Assembly: GCA_014706295.1 (NCBI GenBank)
Contig: JACSVZ010000008.1
Span: 22,919,659-22,983,658, forward strand
Source of the DNA: Lycocorax pyrrhopterus obiensis
Taxonomy: Eukaryota; Chordata; Aves; Passeriformes; Paradisaeidae
Direction of reading: 5' to 3'
DNA: 64,000 bases
The first letter of the stretch is position 1. Each line of letters opens with the position of its first letter. Below are positions 38,131-50,200 of this stretch, piece by piece. The position numbers and the translations under genes are program-made. The notes beneath the pieces are model-generated. The model was not told the origin of the DNA. It searched no databases and saw only the letters and a program-made list of their open reading frames with translations.

Positions 38131-39121
38131 GATGTCCTTTAAATGGCTCAAGATGCAGGAGAGACCCAAGCTGGTGGCTGAGGATGGAAGGGATAGGACT
38201 GGGCACTGGGGACCCAGTATGGCCCAGTCCCTGTCCCCATGGGTCCAGTGCCCACCCACCCCCAGAGGCGCCCTGAGGCTTTGCCACGGGATGCAGGAAG
38301 GGTGGGCTCTTCACTAAGTGACCACAAGCACCAAACACCAAGCTGTGGACCTGTCACGGAGAGGGAAACTGGAAAAAGGGCTAAATTATTTGCAACGAAA
38401 TGATGTTTGCATTGGCATGAGAGGGTTTTGGCCACACAGCCCTCCCCACCACCTGGGTTTACCTCTCACCAGAACAAAATGTTGTAGTTTTCCTGCAAAC
38501 CACAGCTCCTGGAGGGTCTGGGAACCCCATGGTCTGCCATAGAGTTTGTGGGAGCTGCTGTGGGGGTCCTGGGACACAGGACAGCCCCTCCCTCCAAACA
38601 CAGCCCCCAGGATTCAGGGCAGATACATGGGAGAGGTCATGCTTGGAGAACACCTTGGGGTCACAGCAATTCTTGGGGTGCAGTAAAGGGATGTGCGTGT
38701 ACGCTGGATCCCTTTGTCCTCCAGGGAGTTTGGGAGCGTGCAGGATTCCCACGGGAGCACTCTACAGGGCCAGCACACGAGGCCAGGCACCAAGGGCTTC
38801 CAGCAGTCTGTGGAGGGGCACAGTGGCTGGACAGTCACCCCCAGCTCAGAGCTGCTCTATGTCCCTTCTGCAACAGCCTCCAGCTTTGCATGACCAGCCT
38901 GGGGTGAGATGCAAGAGCCTGGGAGCCATCCTGACAACCCTTCCTAGAAAATGTGGGGAAACTTTGACCTTTCCAGCCAGTCACGGTGGGGAGGAAGACA
39001 AGCCCCTCTTCCCATTCTGCTCCTCCCTTGTGCTGGGGAAGCACCTGCCCATTCCAGCACACTCCTGCTTGCTGCCATTCCAGGCTGAACTTGCCAAATG
39101 ATGGCTCTGGTGGCAATGCTC
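38131..39121. other. Intergenic, no gene recognised
   Basis: Unique sequence downstream of the transporter's 3' end; no supported feature. Confidence 0.45.
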
Positions 39122-39127
39122 TTTATT
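39122..39127 (-). other. Poly(A) signal of the SLC2A-type transporter
   Basis: AATAAA on the minus strand (TTTATT on plus), about 293 nt past the TGA at 39420-39422. It implies a short 3'UTR. Confidence 0.6.
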
Positions 39128-39419
39128 AAACAGCTCATGCCAGAAGCTCTTGGCAAGGCCCCACACCCAGGAGCAATGAGAACCCCGTCCCTCAGGAGGT
39201 CCCCTCATCTCTGTGGGGGCATCTCTTCCAGCATGGGAGTCACGCCCAGCAGTTGGTGCAACTGTGGTGCATCAATGGGGCTCCTCCTGGGCACAGGCTG
39301 TGCCATGGAGACATGTCCTGGGAGACCCAGAGATGAGCAGGTTGGAACAAATTGGCCCCCCTATCCTTCCCCAGCCCCGAGCCTCCTCCACCATCCCCAT
39401 GCTCCCCAGCCCACTCAGA

Positions 39420-42400
39420 TCAGGGCAGGCTGGAGCCTGAGCCCTCCAGGGAGCTGCTCTCCAAAGTCCCATAGCCATTGAGCTTCATCATCCCAATGAG
39501 ATGGGCTGGGACAGAGAGGACAGAGCGGCGCGTGGCAAAGATGTGGCTGATCTCCATGAAGGTTTTGTTCTTGGTCTCGGGGATGACGAGGTAGACGTAC
39601 AGGGCCACCAGCAGGCAGACACCACAGAAAACCAGGTAGCAAAAGGCACCAGCTGACATCTGGGGACAAGAGCAGGGAGAGGCAGAGAGCCAGGCACTCA
39701 CAAACTGGGCATGGCACAAGGCAGTGTCCCATGACTCTTCCCTGGACTGGCTCTGGCCAGCACTGAGCTGAGCCAAGAGCACAGACATCCCTGACTTGGC
39801 ACCCCCTCCTGGGAGAGCAGCAGGGCTGTGTCCTTTCCCTCCATCTCCCAGGGCCCCTCTGGACTGGTACCTGCAAGAAGGGGAAGATGAAGCCGACGGT
39901 GAAGTTGCAGAGCCAGTTGAGAGAGCCTCCCACAATGTAGGCAGCCGGGCGGTGCGACTGCATGAAGAGCTCAGCTGTCATCAGGAAGGGGACACCAGCT
40001 GCAGAGGGAGGGGACAGACCAAGGGTATGGGGGACAGGCTGACTCCAGTATCCCTGGGGTCAACAGGTTCTGCCCACCTCAGTCCTGTGGCCAAAGGGCT
40101 GGAGCCCAGCAAGACTCATGGTTCAAACTGGTGGTGCTGGGAGAGCTGGAGGAGACAGGGAGTGCGGTGGAACAGTGTCCTGCCCTTGGTCTCCCTTTGG
40201 GATATGTCTTGGGGGGTGGGTGATGTCCCCCTGACATGCCACACTTGCACATTGCTGGGTGCTCAGGCCAGTTCCACAAGCTGCATGATTGGAAAGTTTC
40301 AGACTGAGTCAAAATAAAGGTGGAACATTTCACATGGATCCTTGTTTTTCAAAAATGTTTCTAAATGCTGATACATTAAATCTCACAGAGACCACAGGCA
40401 TAGAGAAACATCTTCCTGGCACCCTCCATAATGCCCTTTCCAGACTCCCTTGATTAAAACAGTTTAGAAAACTTCCTTCTATCAATCAACTTCTGTCACC
40501 AGTGTGGCTGATTTAGGAAGGAAAGAAGCAACCACTTTTCTGAGCATCAGAATTTCCCGCAGGACACAGAAATGCCATTTTCCAACCTGCTTTTCCCATG
40601 TATGGTGAAAAAACCCAGGTTGTATGGAAGTGACTTCCCAAGCCAACTTGTAAGTGGACTGAAAACTGGGCACAGGTTGTGGGTCTTTCTGCTGGAAGGA
40701 CTCAGCTTCTCCAGCCTAGTGTCACTGAGCCAGAAGCCCTGGGTCCCAGGACTGTTCCTGTACTGGGGGGCAAGATCCGAGGTCCAGAGTACATTCCAAG
40801 ACACACGGGAATCTGGTGAGGGATTGTATTTGATATGGTGACATGCCTGAGGTCCCAACTGCCTGGGACAGGGCTGGCTGGACCCCTTTATAAATGAAGG
40901 GAAAAGATGAACCAAAAAACAAGTGTAAGAAGTGAGGGAGGAGTGGAGCCCCTGACGGACTCTTACTCACAGCTTGCCCAGAACAGAGATATATATTTTT
41001 TTTGTTTTAAAACTCCTATTCATCATTGTTTGTGAACAATGAGCCATTAAAATCCTAATTAAAGATGTAATTACAGTGAATAAAGTCTAGGCTGAGGATG
41101 AATTATAGATCTGTTAAGAGCTCTGCTAATACATCAACTGGGTAAACCAGTCCAGGTTTCACTCCTGGCTGTTGGAACCTGCACTCACTTAGGGGCAGGG
41201 TGATTCTCACCAGCTGCACTGCGATGGGAGCGGTGACGCCTCCACAGAGGTCTGGGGAAGGCTGCGAGGGCTTTCTCTCTGCTTGGCCCTGGAGCATGGC
41301 CCAGGAGGAGGAGGTAGAGTGTGGCCTGGGGATGTGTTGGGCTGGAGGGGTTTGTGGTGGGGTTTCACTTGGAGGTACAGCATCATAAACCAGGGCCTGA
41401 CCATGGGGACGGGGCCAAGTCACCTGCCTGTAAATCCTACTGGTCCCCTGGTGCCCCCATTCCCAGCCCATCGCTCCCCACTCCCCCGACCCCAGACCCA
41501 CCTGGTCCCATGCAGAAGCCAGTGATGATGCCGACCACGCAGGCGACGCTGACGTAGCGCATCCAGGGCAGGGCGGTCTGTGAGGGGACACTGGGCTGGG
41601 GATGCTGCTGGGGCTGGTCCTGAGCTTTGCACCCAGCATCCCTGGGACACGGCTTCATGCCTGCCCTTGGCTCTTGGGGACAGTGGCCACACAGGACACA
41701 TTAGCAAAGCTGGTGAGGGTCAGCCCCAGCCAAGCTCAGCAGCTCATGATGTTGCAGTATCCCCAGGGCAACGGGAGCATCCTCTGGAAGCAGACAGCAG
41801 GAGAAGGACCCTCCACCTGCACTGGCATTTCACAGCTGCCTCCCTGGGTGATATCATCCTCCCAGGATGATACCCATCCCTCCATCACCCAGCCCCAGTA
41901 ATGGTCCAGGGGGTGGCAGTGGCCAGGCCCTACCTGCAGCAGCAGGGAGACGGTGATGCCAGCTGAGCAGACACCCATGGCACAGAAGCCGGTGATGATG
42001 AGGGGCCGCCGGCCCACCCTCTCGATGGTGAAGCACTGCCAGGGGAGAGCAGAGACTGACGGGGTGTTGGGGAGCTCCAAGGTGGACGGGAGCTGAACCC
42101 CAGATCCAGCTGATCCCCAGATCCACCTGAAGGTGGGAGAATACTCCCGGTAGCATCTGGGGATCAGGGGCAACCCCAGCTCAGAGTTCCAGGGTTGGGG
42201 CTGGGGGATGGAAAGTGCCAGGGTGAGCATGCATGGGGCAGGAGACGGGTCCCATAGAGCCCCATTAGGGTTGGGGCTGGCTGGGGTGACTCTGAAACCG
42301 CTTTGGCACCAGTGCCAGGTGGAGGTGCTGGGCTGGGCACGGGGTGTCTGTGGGGCAGTGGGCACAGCAGGGTGTGGGCAGGCAGCGCAGCGGCGGCGGG

Positions 42401-45400
42401 AGCAGGCAGGGTATTGACAGCAGAACAAATGCCTGTAATTTTATAACCAATCTCGGCATGTCCACTGGGGGCCGTTTGTGGGGCTGCTCCCAAGCAATCT
42501 GGCTCCACGCTGGGCGACTGCCGGGGGGCTGGGACAACCCCACAGTCGGGGAGGGGAGAAAGGAGTACCCTTCAGAGAGGCAAGGGACCCCACTCTGTTC
42601 TGGATTGGGCTATGGGAGAGGGAAGCAGACCCCTACTCATTCCCTGTTTTCTGGGAGCAGCCACCCCCGTCCATCTCTGTAATTGTCAGAGAGTGGATTT
42701 AGTGCCGGGTGGCTTGGGCTGGCCCTGGGTGACACTTGCAGATGGGACAAGGGCCATAAATCTGCCTGGCCCAGTGCTAACTCTCCAGCTAAATGAAGGC
42801 TGACTGGGGGGAGCCAGGGCTGCTAGCCTGGGGCCAGGCCAGTGCTTGGCTGGTGGAGGGAAATAGAGACATGTGGCTCTGCTAACAGAGGGACAACGAA
42901 AGCGAGACCAGAAGGAACTTCTAGTTGCCTCTATCATCTCCAACCCACTCTTTGCCTGCCATCTCTCCCCAACCTCCCTGCTACCCTAAATTATCCCACA
43001 ACTCCTAGATGTGACTCCTAAACTGAGCCTGTCTCATATCTCATCTCATCTCATCTCATCTCATCTCGCATCTCCATTTCCATGCCAAATCCTTTGCTCC
43101 CCAGAAAAGTGGCTGTGCTGTGGCACAGGTGATATTTGGGGGTCCGCTCAGTCCCCCCTGCTTGATGGTGCTGGGAGCTGGCAAGACGGCTCTGGCATGG
43201 AAGGGCTGTGTCCATCTGTCTGTCCACCACTCACCCCGATCAGCCCGGCAACGATCTCGATGGCGCCGGTGCCCACGGTGGTGTAGGGGATCTGGGACAC
43301 AGGGATCCCGGTGTTCTCGAAGATGGTGTTGGTGTAAAACCAGATCTGCCAAGGAGGGGACACAGCATGAGCCGGGGGATGGAGCCGTGGGGCACTCGCT
43401 GGAATGAGCTGCTGGGTCTCAGCTCAGCGTCTGCAGAGCCTTGTCCCGGGGCGAGGACCACGTGGGGCTTACGGCATCAATCCCTGAGAGCTGCATGCCA
43501 GCGTTCACCACCACCACCGAGAGCGTCTGCCAGCGCACAGAGCGGTCCCGCAGCAGCTGCCAGACCGACACCATCTCCATGGAGGAGAGTGACTGCTGCT
43601 CCTCCTTCATCTCCTTGATCACATCCTGTACATCGGGGGCCCCCAGAAACCGGTGCAGTGCTGTGGAGAGAGTGGGGGCCATGGACACGTGTCCCCAGCA
43701 CAGGGTGGATGCTCACAGGCATGGCACAGGGTAAGGGCTTGGCTCTACCCTGGCCCAGCCTCCCCAGCAGCCTCCCTATGGGGCTGAGCATACATAGGAA
43801 GTGGGGAAAAGCCTCACATCACAGTGCTGGGCACCATGGAAATGCTGTGGCACAACCAGGGGGGACAGAAGGGCTGAACCATCAGGACTGCACCCAGCAC
43901 CTTCCAGAGCCAGTCTCCCCCAGGATACCCCCTCACCTTTGGTGGCCCCACAGACATCGTTTCTCTCTATCAGCAGGTACCGAGGGCTCTCAGGGAAGCA
44001 GTGCAGCAGCAGGAGCTGGAGGGAGGCAGGAACAACCACCACTGACAGGAAAAGGGGCCAGAACCTGTCCTGAGAGGAGTTCAAATGGGATGTGTCATGG
44101 GGAGGGCAGAGCAGGGTCCAGCATGTGCAGACTGGGGTATTGTGCTCACCTCACCCAGCAGTTCTGGGAGGCCCAGGACCTGGGCAGAGAAAACCCCCAG
44201 GCAGATGAAGAAGCTGGGCATGAGGCCCAGGAAACCCCGCAGATTCTTGGGAGCGATTTCTCCCAGGTAGAGGGGCACCACACTGAGACAGATACCTGGG
44301 GGGCACAGGAGGGACTGGGATGGCAGAGGCAGTGGGGAGAAGGGTATCTAGCCAGACCCTTGGTCCATCTCCTCCCATGCTCAGCATCATCCACATGGCC
44401 CCATGGCCTTGGAGGTGGCCCTGGCTGTACCAGAGAACCCCTCCACAGAGCCTTTGGGGAATATGAAGCCTTCTCCATCCCCCGGGAATGGCTGTAGGGG
44501 CCTGAGCTGTGAGGAAAGGTCTGTGCACAGCCCAGGCAGCACCCACCTGAGTGGAGCCCCGTGATGGAGCGGCCGATGATCACCATCTCGGGGGATCCCA
44601 GCTCCCGGCTGAAGCCCATGAAGCCGCCGGCCAGGAGGACAAGGAGAGCGCTGCGGCTCAGAGCTCCATTCCTGGCAGGCACAAGCAGCAGGGCAGCTCC
44701 TCCAGCCCCGTCCCAGCTCTCAACCACCCTGGTCCATGGTGTGACACCCTTACCTGCCGTACCGCTCCACCAGCATCCCCACCAGCAAGGAGCCCACCAG
44801 CCCGCCCAGGGCGAAGATGGAGACAGTCAGGGCGTAGAGGAGGGTCAGGGGGCCACGGGCCAGCCCATGTCCGTACCGCTGGGACCACGTGGCGTTGTAG
44901 AAAGCCTTTATGTGCTGCAGGGCAGAGACACACACAGGCACCAGATGTGTTGGCAGAAAGGGGAAGACAAGGGAAGACAGGATCTATAGGGACAATACCA
45001 TGGGTTTAACAGCATTAAAGGAGATGCAGGGCAGAACATGCTTGGGGATGACTGGGATGCACTGGTCTGGTTGCTCAGCACGTCTCAGCACCTGAGAGGC
45101 TTAAGGACAACTTAGAGATACCACAGACAGAGCTTGAGCTGGAGCAGGGAGGTTGTGGCCAGCTTTCCAGCCCCTGCCTTCCTGGGGGACTAGTTTGGTG
45201 CACATGAACATGGACTCTGATGTCCCTCCCATGCCATTCCTCTCTGGGTGACTGCTCAAGGAAAATGCCAGTGTTTTGATGTGGGGCTGCTGGACAGCAG
45301 TCCCTCCACCCTCCAAGGGAGGGATGCAGAGCCGTTTTCACTGCTCCCAGAGAGGCTGCCCATCCTTACCTCTGCCGGCGAGTTCATCACAGCAAGGTTG

Positions 45401-46556
45401 TAGCCATAGAGCATGGAGGAGCCAAAGGATACCAGAAGGGTGACAGACAGCAGCGGGAAGGTGAGACGCTGGGAAAGATGAGGAAGGATCAGCACGGCCC
45501 TGGCCAGAGAGCCAGGAGCCAAGGTGTCATGAACTGTGTTGGGTCACTGTGCCTTGTCCAGTAGGGATGATCCTGGCCCAGAGCAGAGACCCCAGTGCAA
45601 TGGAATCCTGTGCTGAGCACTGCTTCGTCCCGATGCCCAGCACCCAGCCCAGCTGATCCAGCTTCCCTGTGGCTGGTCTTGTGGCTGTGGTGTGAGTTTT
45701 TTTACCGTGTCGGGGACCCAGCCTGGGTAACCTGGGCACGCCTGCCCTCAGCTGGGAGGGGGGGCAGACGGAAAGCGGCAGGTGGAGAAGGGAGGGACAC
45801 CCATCCCCCTTCCTCAATGGAGCAGCTGAATGGTGCTGCTGCGAGTGGCCCAACACCATTGAAAGGTCCCCGCGGAAGGTCCCACACAAAACACCACATG
45901 CACCCACCCCCTAAACCCTCGCCCCTCCAACACCTTTGTCTCCCGCTCCGGTTTCTGGGGGACCTCACTGTGGGGAGCCGGTGGCTGCGGGGGAACAGCC
46001 ACCCGGCAGCCCTGACCCAGGATCGGGGTCCCCAGGAGCATTCGGAGCACCCCCAGCTGCAGGGACAGCCCTGGGTGCTGTACCCCGGAACAGAGAATGT
46101 CCCCGAAGCCACGGGGCTTGCAGGGTGGCGACATGGGATGAGCCTGCGTCCCCCGCGAGCAGTCCCGCTCCCCAGCACCCACAGTCCGGCCCTCCGCGCA
46201 ACACCCCCCGCACGGTAGCCGGATTCGTAGCACCCAGCAGCTCCCGGCTCACGCACAGCAAATCCCCCGTAATCCCGTCAGGAATCCTAAGCCGGGAAAA
46301 AGGGGAGGGGGATGTCAGGCCGGAGGGTGTCAGGCCAGGGGCTAGAGGGGGACAGGGACACCGTAAGGCAGACGGGAATCAGGGATGGGGCAGCCCTCCC
46401 GGCCCGCAGGGAGCTCACCCCAGCGATGTCCCGGCCGGGCCGTGGAGTCCCGTTCCCGACCGGCGGGGCGAGGCTGCAGGCGGAGCGCGGGGAGGGAGGG
46501 GAAGGAGAAGGGGAAGAGGGCAGCCCCGGTCCGGCGGCCTGGCTAGTCTCTCCCAT
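39420..46556 (-). CDS. Class II facilitative sugar transporter (GLUT/SLC2A family, SLC2A15/GLUT9-like); N-terminus tentative
   Basis: Twelve-helix MFS hexose transporter of the plasma membrane. Secure exons in transcript order: 45468-45370, 44914-44754, 44671-44547, 44295-44150, 44069-43937, 43660-43473, 43345-43235, 42035-41934, 41577-41502, 39998-39871, 39659-39420. They total 1509 nt (502 aa plus TGA); all GT-AG, phases agree. Numbering from their first residue: N-glycosylation site NAT at 40-42 in the first outer loop, GRNG 86-89, [10 protein letters not shown] from 140, PESPRY 203-208, QLSGID 278-283, ERVGRR 326-331, GPAGVP 379-384, NW 408-409, PETK 450-453. The missing helix-10 tryptophan (Phe-385) and loop-1 glycan site indicate class [11 protein letters not shown] resembles GLUT9, but the locus suggests SLC2A15. 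Tentative 5' exons are 46556-46419 (MGETSQAAG, Pro/Ser-rich, 46 codons) and 45984-45934 (17 codons); the latter has a weak GTGTTG donor. An ATG at 46041 is an alternative start. No disabling change. Confidence 0.9.
40970..41140. promoter_or_regulatory. Candidate intronic conserved element with paired SOX cores
   Basis: AT-rich island in the 1.5-kb intron between transporter exons 41577-41502 and 39998-39871. It holds an inverted repeat CATTGTT-TGTG-AACAATG at 41024-41041 and homeodomain-like CCTAATTAAAG and GTAATTACAG nearby. Non-coding. Function inferred. Confidence 0.45.
42395..42480. promoter_or_regulatory. Candidate intronic conserved element
   Basis: Small AT-rich stretch (TATTGACAGCAGAACAAATG, TGTAATTTTATAACCAATC) in the transporter intron between exons 43345-43235 and 42035-41934, in otherwise GC-rich sequence. 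Weak evidence. Confidence 0.25.
43039..43067. repeat. (TCATC)n microsatellite
   Basis: About five tandem TCATC/ATCTC units inside a transporter intron. Confidence 0.85.
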
Positions 46557-46950
46557 TTTCAGATGGAAGAAGGAGGGCGTAAGGGAAGGAAAGGCAGGGC
46601 AAGGCAGGGCAAGGCAGGGCAAGGCAGGGCAGGGCAGGGCAGGGCAGCCCGGACGCCCTCGGGGCTCATTGGAGGCGCCTGAGCGGCCGGAGGAGGAGTC
46701 CGGGAGCCTCTCCCCTCGCCGGGGGCAGGGGCAGGGGCAGCACCTCCGGAGTGCCCAGCCCGCTGAGGGGTCACGGCCCAGCCTGGGGGCAGCGGAATCA
46801 CTGATGTGGTTCTCTGCCACCGTTGAGAACTCTCGCATGTCCCCCCTAAACGGGAGTGACCCCGGGAACCGTAAGTGGGGCAACATCACTGCACCATGCC
46901 CGAGGCGGGCGGCGAAGGGGCGGCCCCACATCACCCAACCCCCGATCACC
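46300..46950 (-). promoter_or_regulatory. CpG-rich region, probable promoter of the transporter gene
   Basis: GC- and CpG-rich block around the tentative first coding exon (46556-46419), which has a good GTGAGC donor. No TATA box seen. It includes the GGGCA-type repeat at 46591-46646. Confidence 0.45.
46591..46646. repeat. AAGGCAGGGC tandem repeat running into (GGGCA)n
   Basis: Four exact copies of the 10-mer AAGGCAGGGC (46591-46630) followed by AGGGC units to 46646. The last part has four GGG runs with 2-nt spacers, a G-quadruplex-type pattern on the plus strand, just upstream of the tentative transporter ATG. Confidence 0.85.
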
Positions 46951-47099
46951 TCCGGCCCCTCTCCCACCGTGGGGTAGGCGTGCCCCACCCCCTGCGCTCG
47001 GGAGGAGGCTGGTAGCCCACGGCTATGGCTCGGGGCAGCTGTCTTCCCCGGACACGGAGGGGCACAGCCCCCAGCCCCAGAGAGGAGAGACTCGGCTCA
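46951..47099. other. Spacer upstream of the transporter
   Basis: GC-rich, no supported feature. Confidence 0.4.
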
Positions 47100-47230
47100 T
47101 GGCAGCTCAGAGGAATCCAATTTTGCTGCGGCCAGGAGCTGCCTCCCCTGCTGCTAATGAAGTGCCTTTAATTAGCAGCCTAATAGCAAGCTCTTAATTT
47201 GCCGAACAGCCAGTTGAAAGGATGGGGACC
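47100..47230. promoter_or_regulatory. Candidate conserved element with homeodomain-site inverted repeat
   Basis: Perfect 9-bp inverted repeat GCTGCTAAT (47150-47158) and ATTAGCAGC (47171-47179) around a 12-nt spacer, with TTTAATTAG overlapping the right arm and further TAAT cores at 47182-47200. AT-rich in a GC-rich setting, non-coding. Confidence 0.45.
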
Positions 47231-50200
47231 CCACTAAGCCACGGCTGGCAACAGCTTCAAGGGCTTAAAAGGGACAGGTCCCGACAGGCTGGCCCCACTC
47301 AGGACGGTCCCGCGGGGCCAGGAAAGGGGAGCAGAGCTGGGAGAGCCCCGCGGGCACCCCCACGCCTGCCGTGCCAGCCCCAGCCGGGCTCTCTGGAGTG
47401 CAGGAGAGTCCAGGCACCACATTTTCCCACGGAGGATGTTCCAGCTCCGGTCTCCTCCCTCCACATGAGCCTCCATCTCTTCCTGAAAGCATCGGGCCCG
47501 CTCCCCCAGCCACCAGCCCTTTCCAGCCTGCCAGTGTTCAGCTTTTCCCAGGGCTGGCCCCTGCTCAAGAGTTCCTGTGTCTTGCCCAGACTCAGTTTCT
47601 CCACATCTGGATCAGGGCATCACCTTTACCTTTGTGCAGGTGTACTAGCTGGCTGCAGAGACCTTGGTGACAGGGCCACAGTGGGGGAGACCGGTAGGAG
47701 CCACAGTCTTTCTGGGGATGGTCCTGGTTCATTCCCAGAGCAGCAGGATGAAGATCCATTTTATTGGACATACCCATGGGTGAGATGACTTGGCAAGAAA
47801 ACATGCAGCCTGTGGGTCCCACCCATGTCCAAAGCACCTGCAGTGCTGCACGGCAGCCCTAAACATGCCCAAGACTCACCCCAAGCCCTTGCTAAGGCAG
47901 GGCAAAGCAGCAAACCTGGGACAGGATGATGAGCCAGGCCATGCTGTGTCCTGCAGCCATGCTCCAGCTCTGGTCATTCAAGTACATGGCTCATCTCTGG
48001 GAGCAGCACGTGGAGGGTTACATGTGTCCAGTGGTCTCTGGAAAGAGCACTGGAAAGAAGAAACAGCAGCAGCCATCTCTGCCCCATCCCGGTACTCTCC
48101 CAGCAAGTACCTACCAAAAACCCCTCCTGGAGCTTCCCAGCTCCTCTGCACTGAAGCCCATACCCGTCCCCAAGCCCTGTGCTCATCCCCGCAGCCACAG
48201 CCCCTCCTCCTGCCACACAGCCTGATGCTGGGGACCAAGCAGGGACATCCTCAGGACACAGTTCCAAGCCAGGGGATGGCTGCTGCCTTGATTTAGGGAG
48301 TAAATGTGGGTTTTTGTCACTGGTTCCCAGCAGTGGAGCTTAGCAGTAGATGTAGAGGTGAGAAACTCGTGGTGGGGCAAGAAGGGGGTGGAGGAAAGCC
48401 CGGAGTGCCAATTAAGGATCACCAGGGGGCTGGGTTAATTACAGACACTCCTGTGACCTGACCCGGTGATGGTGGCACATGACAGACAAGGGCTGGTGAG
48501 AAACAGCCACTGCTCTGAGCTGCGAGGGAGCTTGTCTCCACATTTTACAGGCATTCCTCCCCTGCCTCCATGCAAGGAATCCCTGGCTAAAACATCCCCC
48601 ATGGCTGGGAAAGTGGCTGTGAGGCCATAACCCACCCTTATCCCCACCCATCGTCACTCCCGGAGCTCCTGGCCCCCTCTTGCCTCACTGCTGCCCCAGA
48701 CTCCAGACACAGCCCTCCATGTCATGGGATGCTCACACATCTCCTCTCCTCAAGGCATCTGACACACAGTGCCTGGAGCATGCAAAGAAACCCAGGAGAA
48801 CTGGGAGAGGCAGAGCAGCAGGTGGAGCTGGTCCCAGCCCACATCCTGCACAGAGTGATGGCATTTGCTGAGGTCAGGAGGATGGAGAAGCAGTTGGGAG
48901 ACCTGAGGGCTTCCCCTGAACTGACAGTTCCCCATTGGAAGGTCTGTCCCCCTTTCCAAGATGAGCTAGAAATCCCTTGGAAAGGATGTGGCCTTCAGTG
49001 CTGGTCCTGGGGGTTTGCCCAGCACTATCTAGTCCAAACTAGATAAATTCCACAAGGAAGCAATAAGCAGTTCATACGAAGGCAAGAAGATGCATTGCTT
49101 AGCAGCCACTGACCCCTTTCCCTGTGCTGGAGGAGAGGGAACTCAGCAGCACGGGCAGGGCAGGCAGAGCTGCTCACAGACATCGCTGCTGCCCCGAAGG
49201 TCAGAGCAGTTTGCCAGGGCTGCCCTTTCGGAGCTGACACTGCAGAAACGGAGATGGTCTGGCAGCCTCCCCGCCTTACTGCCCCTTGGAGGAGAAGCCT
49301 TCCTTGATCCACCTTTGTAAACGCCAGCAGGGTGCTTTGGGCATGGGACAGGGAGTTTTGGATACATCAGCTGTGTGATGTTAACCAGGGGCTCGAGTTT
49401 CTTCAAACCACAGTGGCCTCCAGAAGGCAGTCAGTGCTGTCCCCAGTGAAAGCACTGCTCAGGCTGCTTTCTCTGCCTCGTTGCACTGGAAAGCCCATCT
49501 GACTGTTCTCCATCTGCAGGCAAGCTATTTACCTGTACAGATGAGACCTTTCCAAGCCCAGGTTTTCATGGTCATATTCATTATCCAACTTCAGTGGTCC
49601 CCAGCTGATCAGCCCCACAGCTCAGCAACCTCTCTGCTGGTTTGGAGAATTCTAGCTGCTCCTAACCAGCCAGGTGCATGTCAGCAAATCATTTCGGAGA
49701 GAAAGCTCAGGATGGGAAGGTAACATGGGATGTGAAACAAAGAGATCTCTCTTGGAGATATAATGAATGTGTCTCAGCTTTCTTAGGGTAAAGCAAAGTG
49801 TCTGGTACTCACAGACATGCACTGCTGGCACGGATCAGCTGGCAAAGGGGTCATGTTGAGATCTATGACGGCTGCAGCCCGTTGCATGGGAGAGCGCAAG
49901 CAGCAGCTTATTTTTCCTCCCTTGTCTTCTCCTCCAGCAGCCCCTCCTGGGACAGGGTCCTGGGCAGTGTATGTGCTGGCTGTGAAGCAACTCAAGCACT
50001 TGGAAAAGCATAGCTATCCAGAGCTCTCAAGACCAGGAGTGGCATCTTATTCCCACAAAACACTGAATCATTTCCACATCCCGGGCACTGACATGTGTGC
50101 CACTGCACAGGGAGCTGTGCCACACAGTGCCGTGGAACTAAAGGGGCCAGGACACTGCTGGAGCCAGGCACAGCCCTTACTCCCAGGACAGACAGACGGC

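Noticed and set aside
43658..44497. 279-codon plus-strand open frame
   Set aside because: Antisense shadow of transporter exons and introns; it has no family resemblance.
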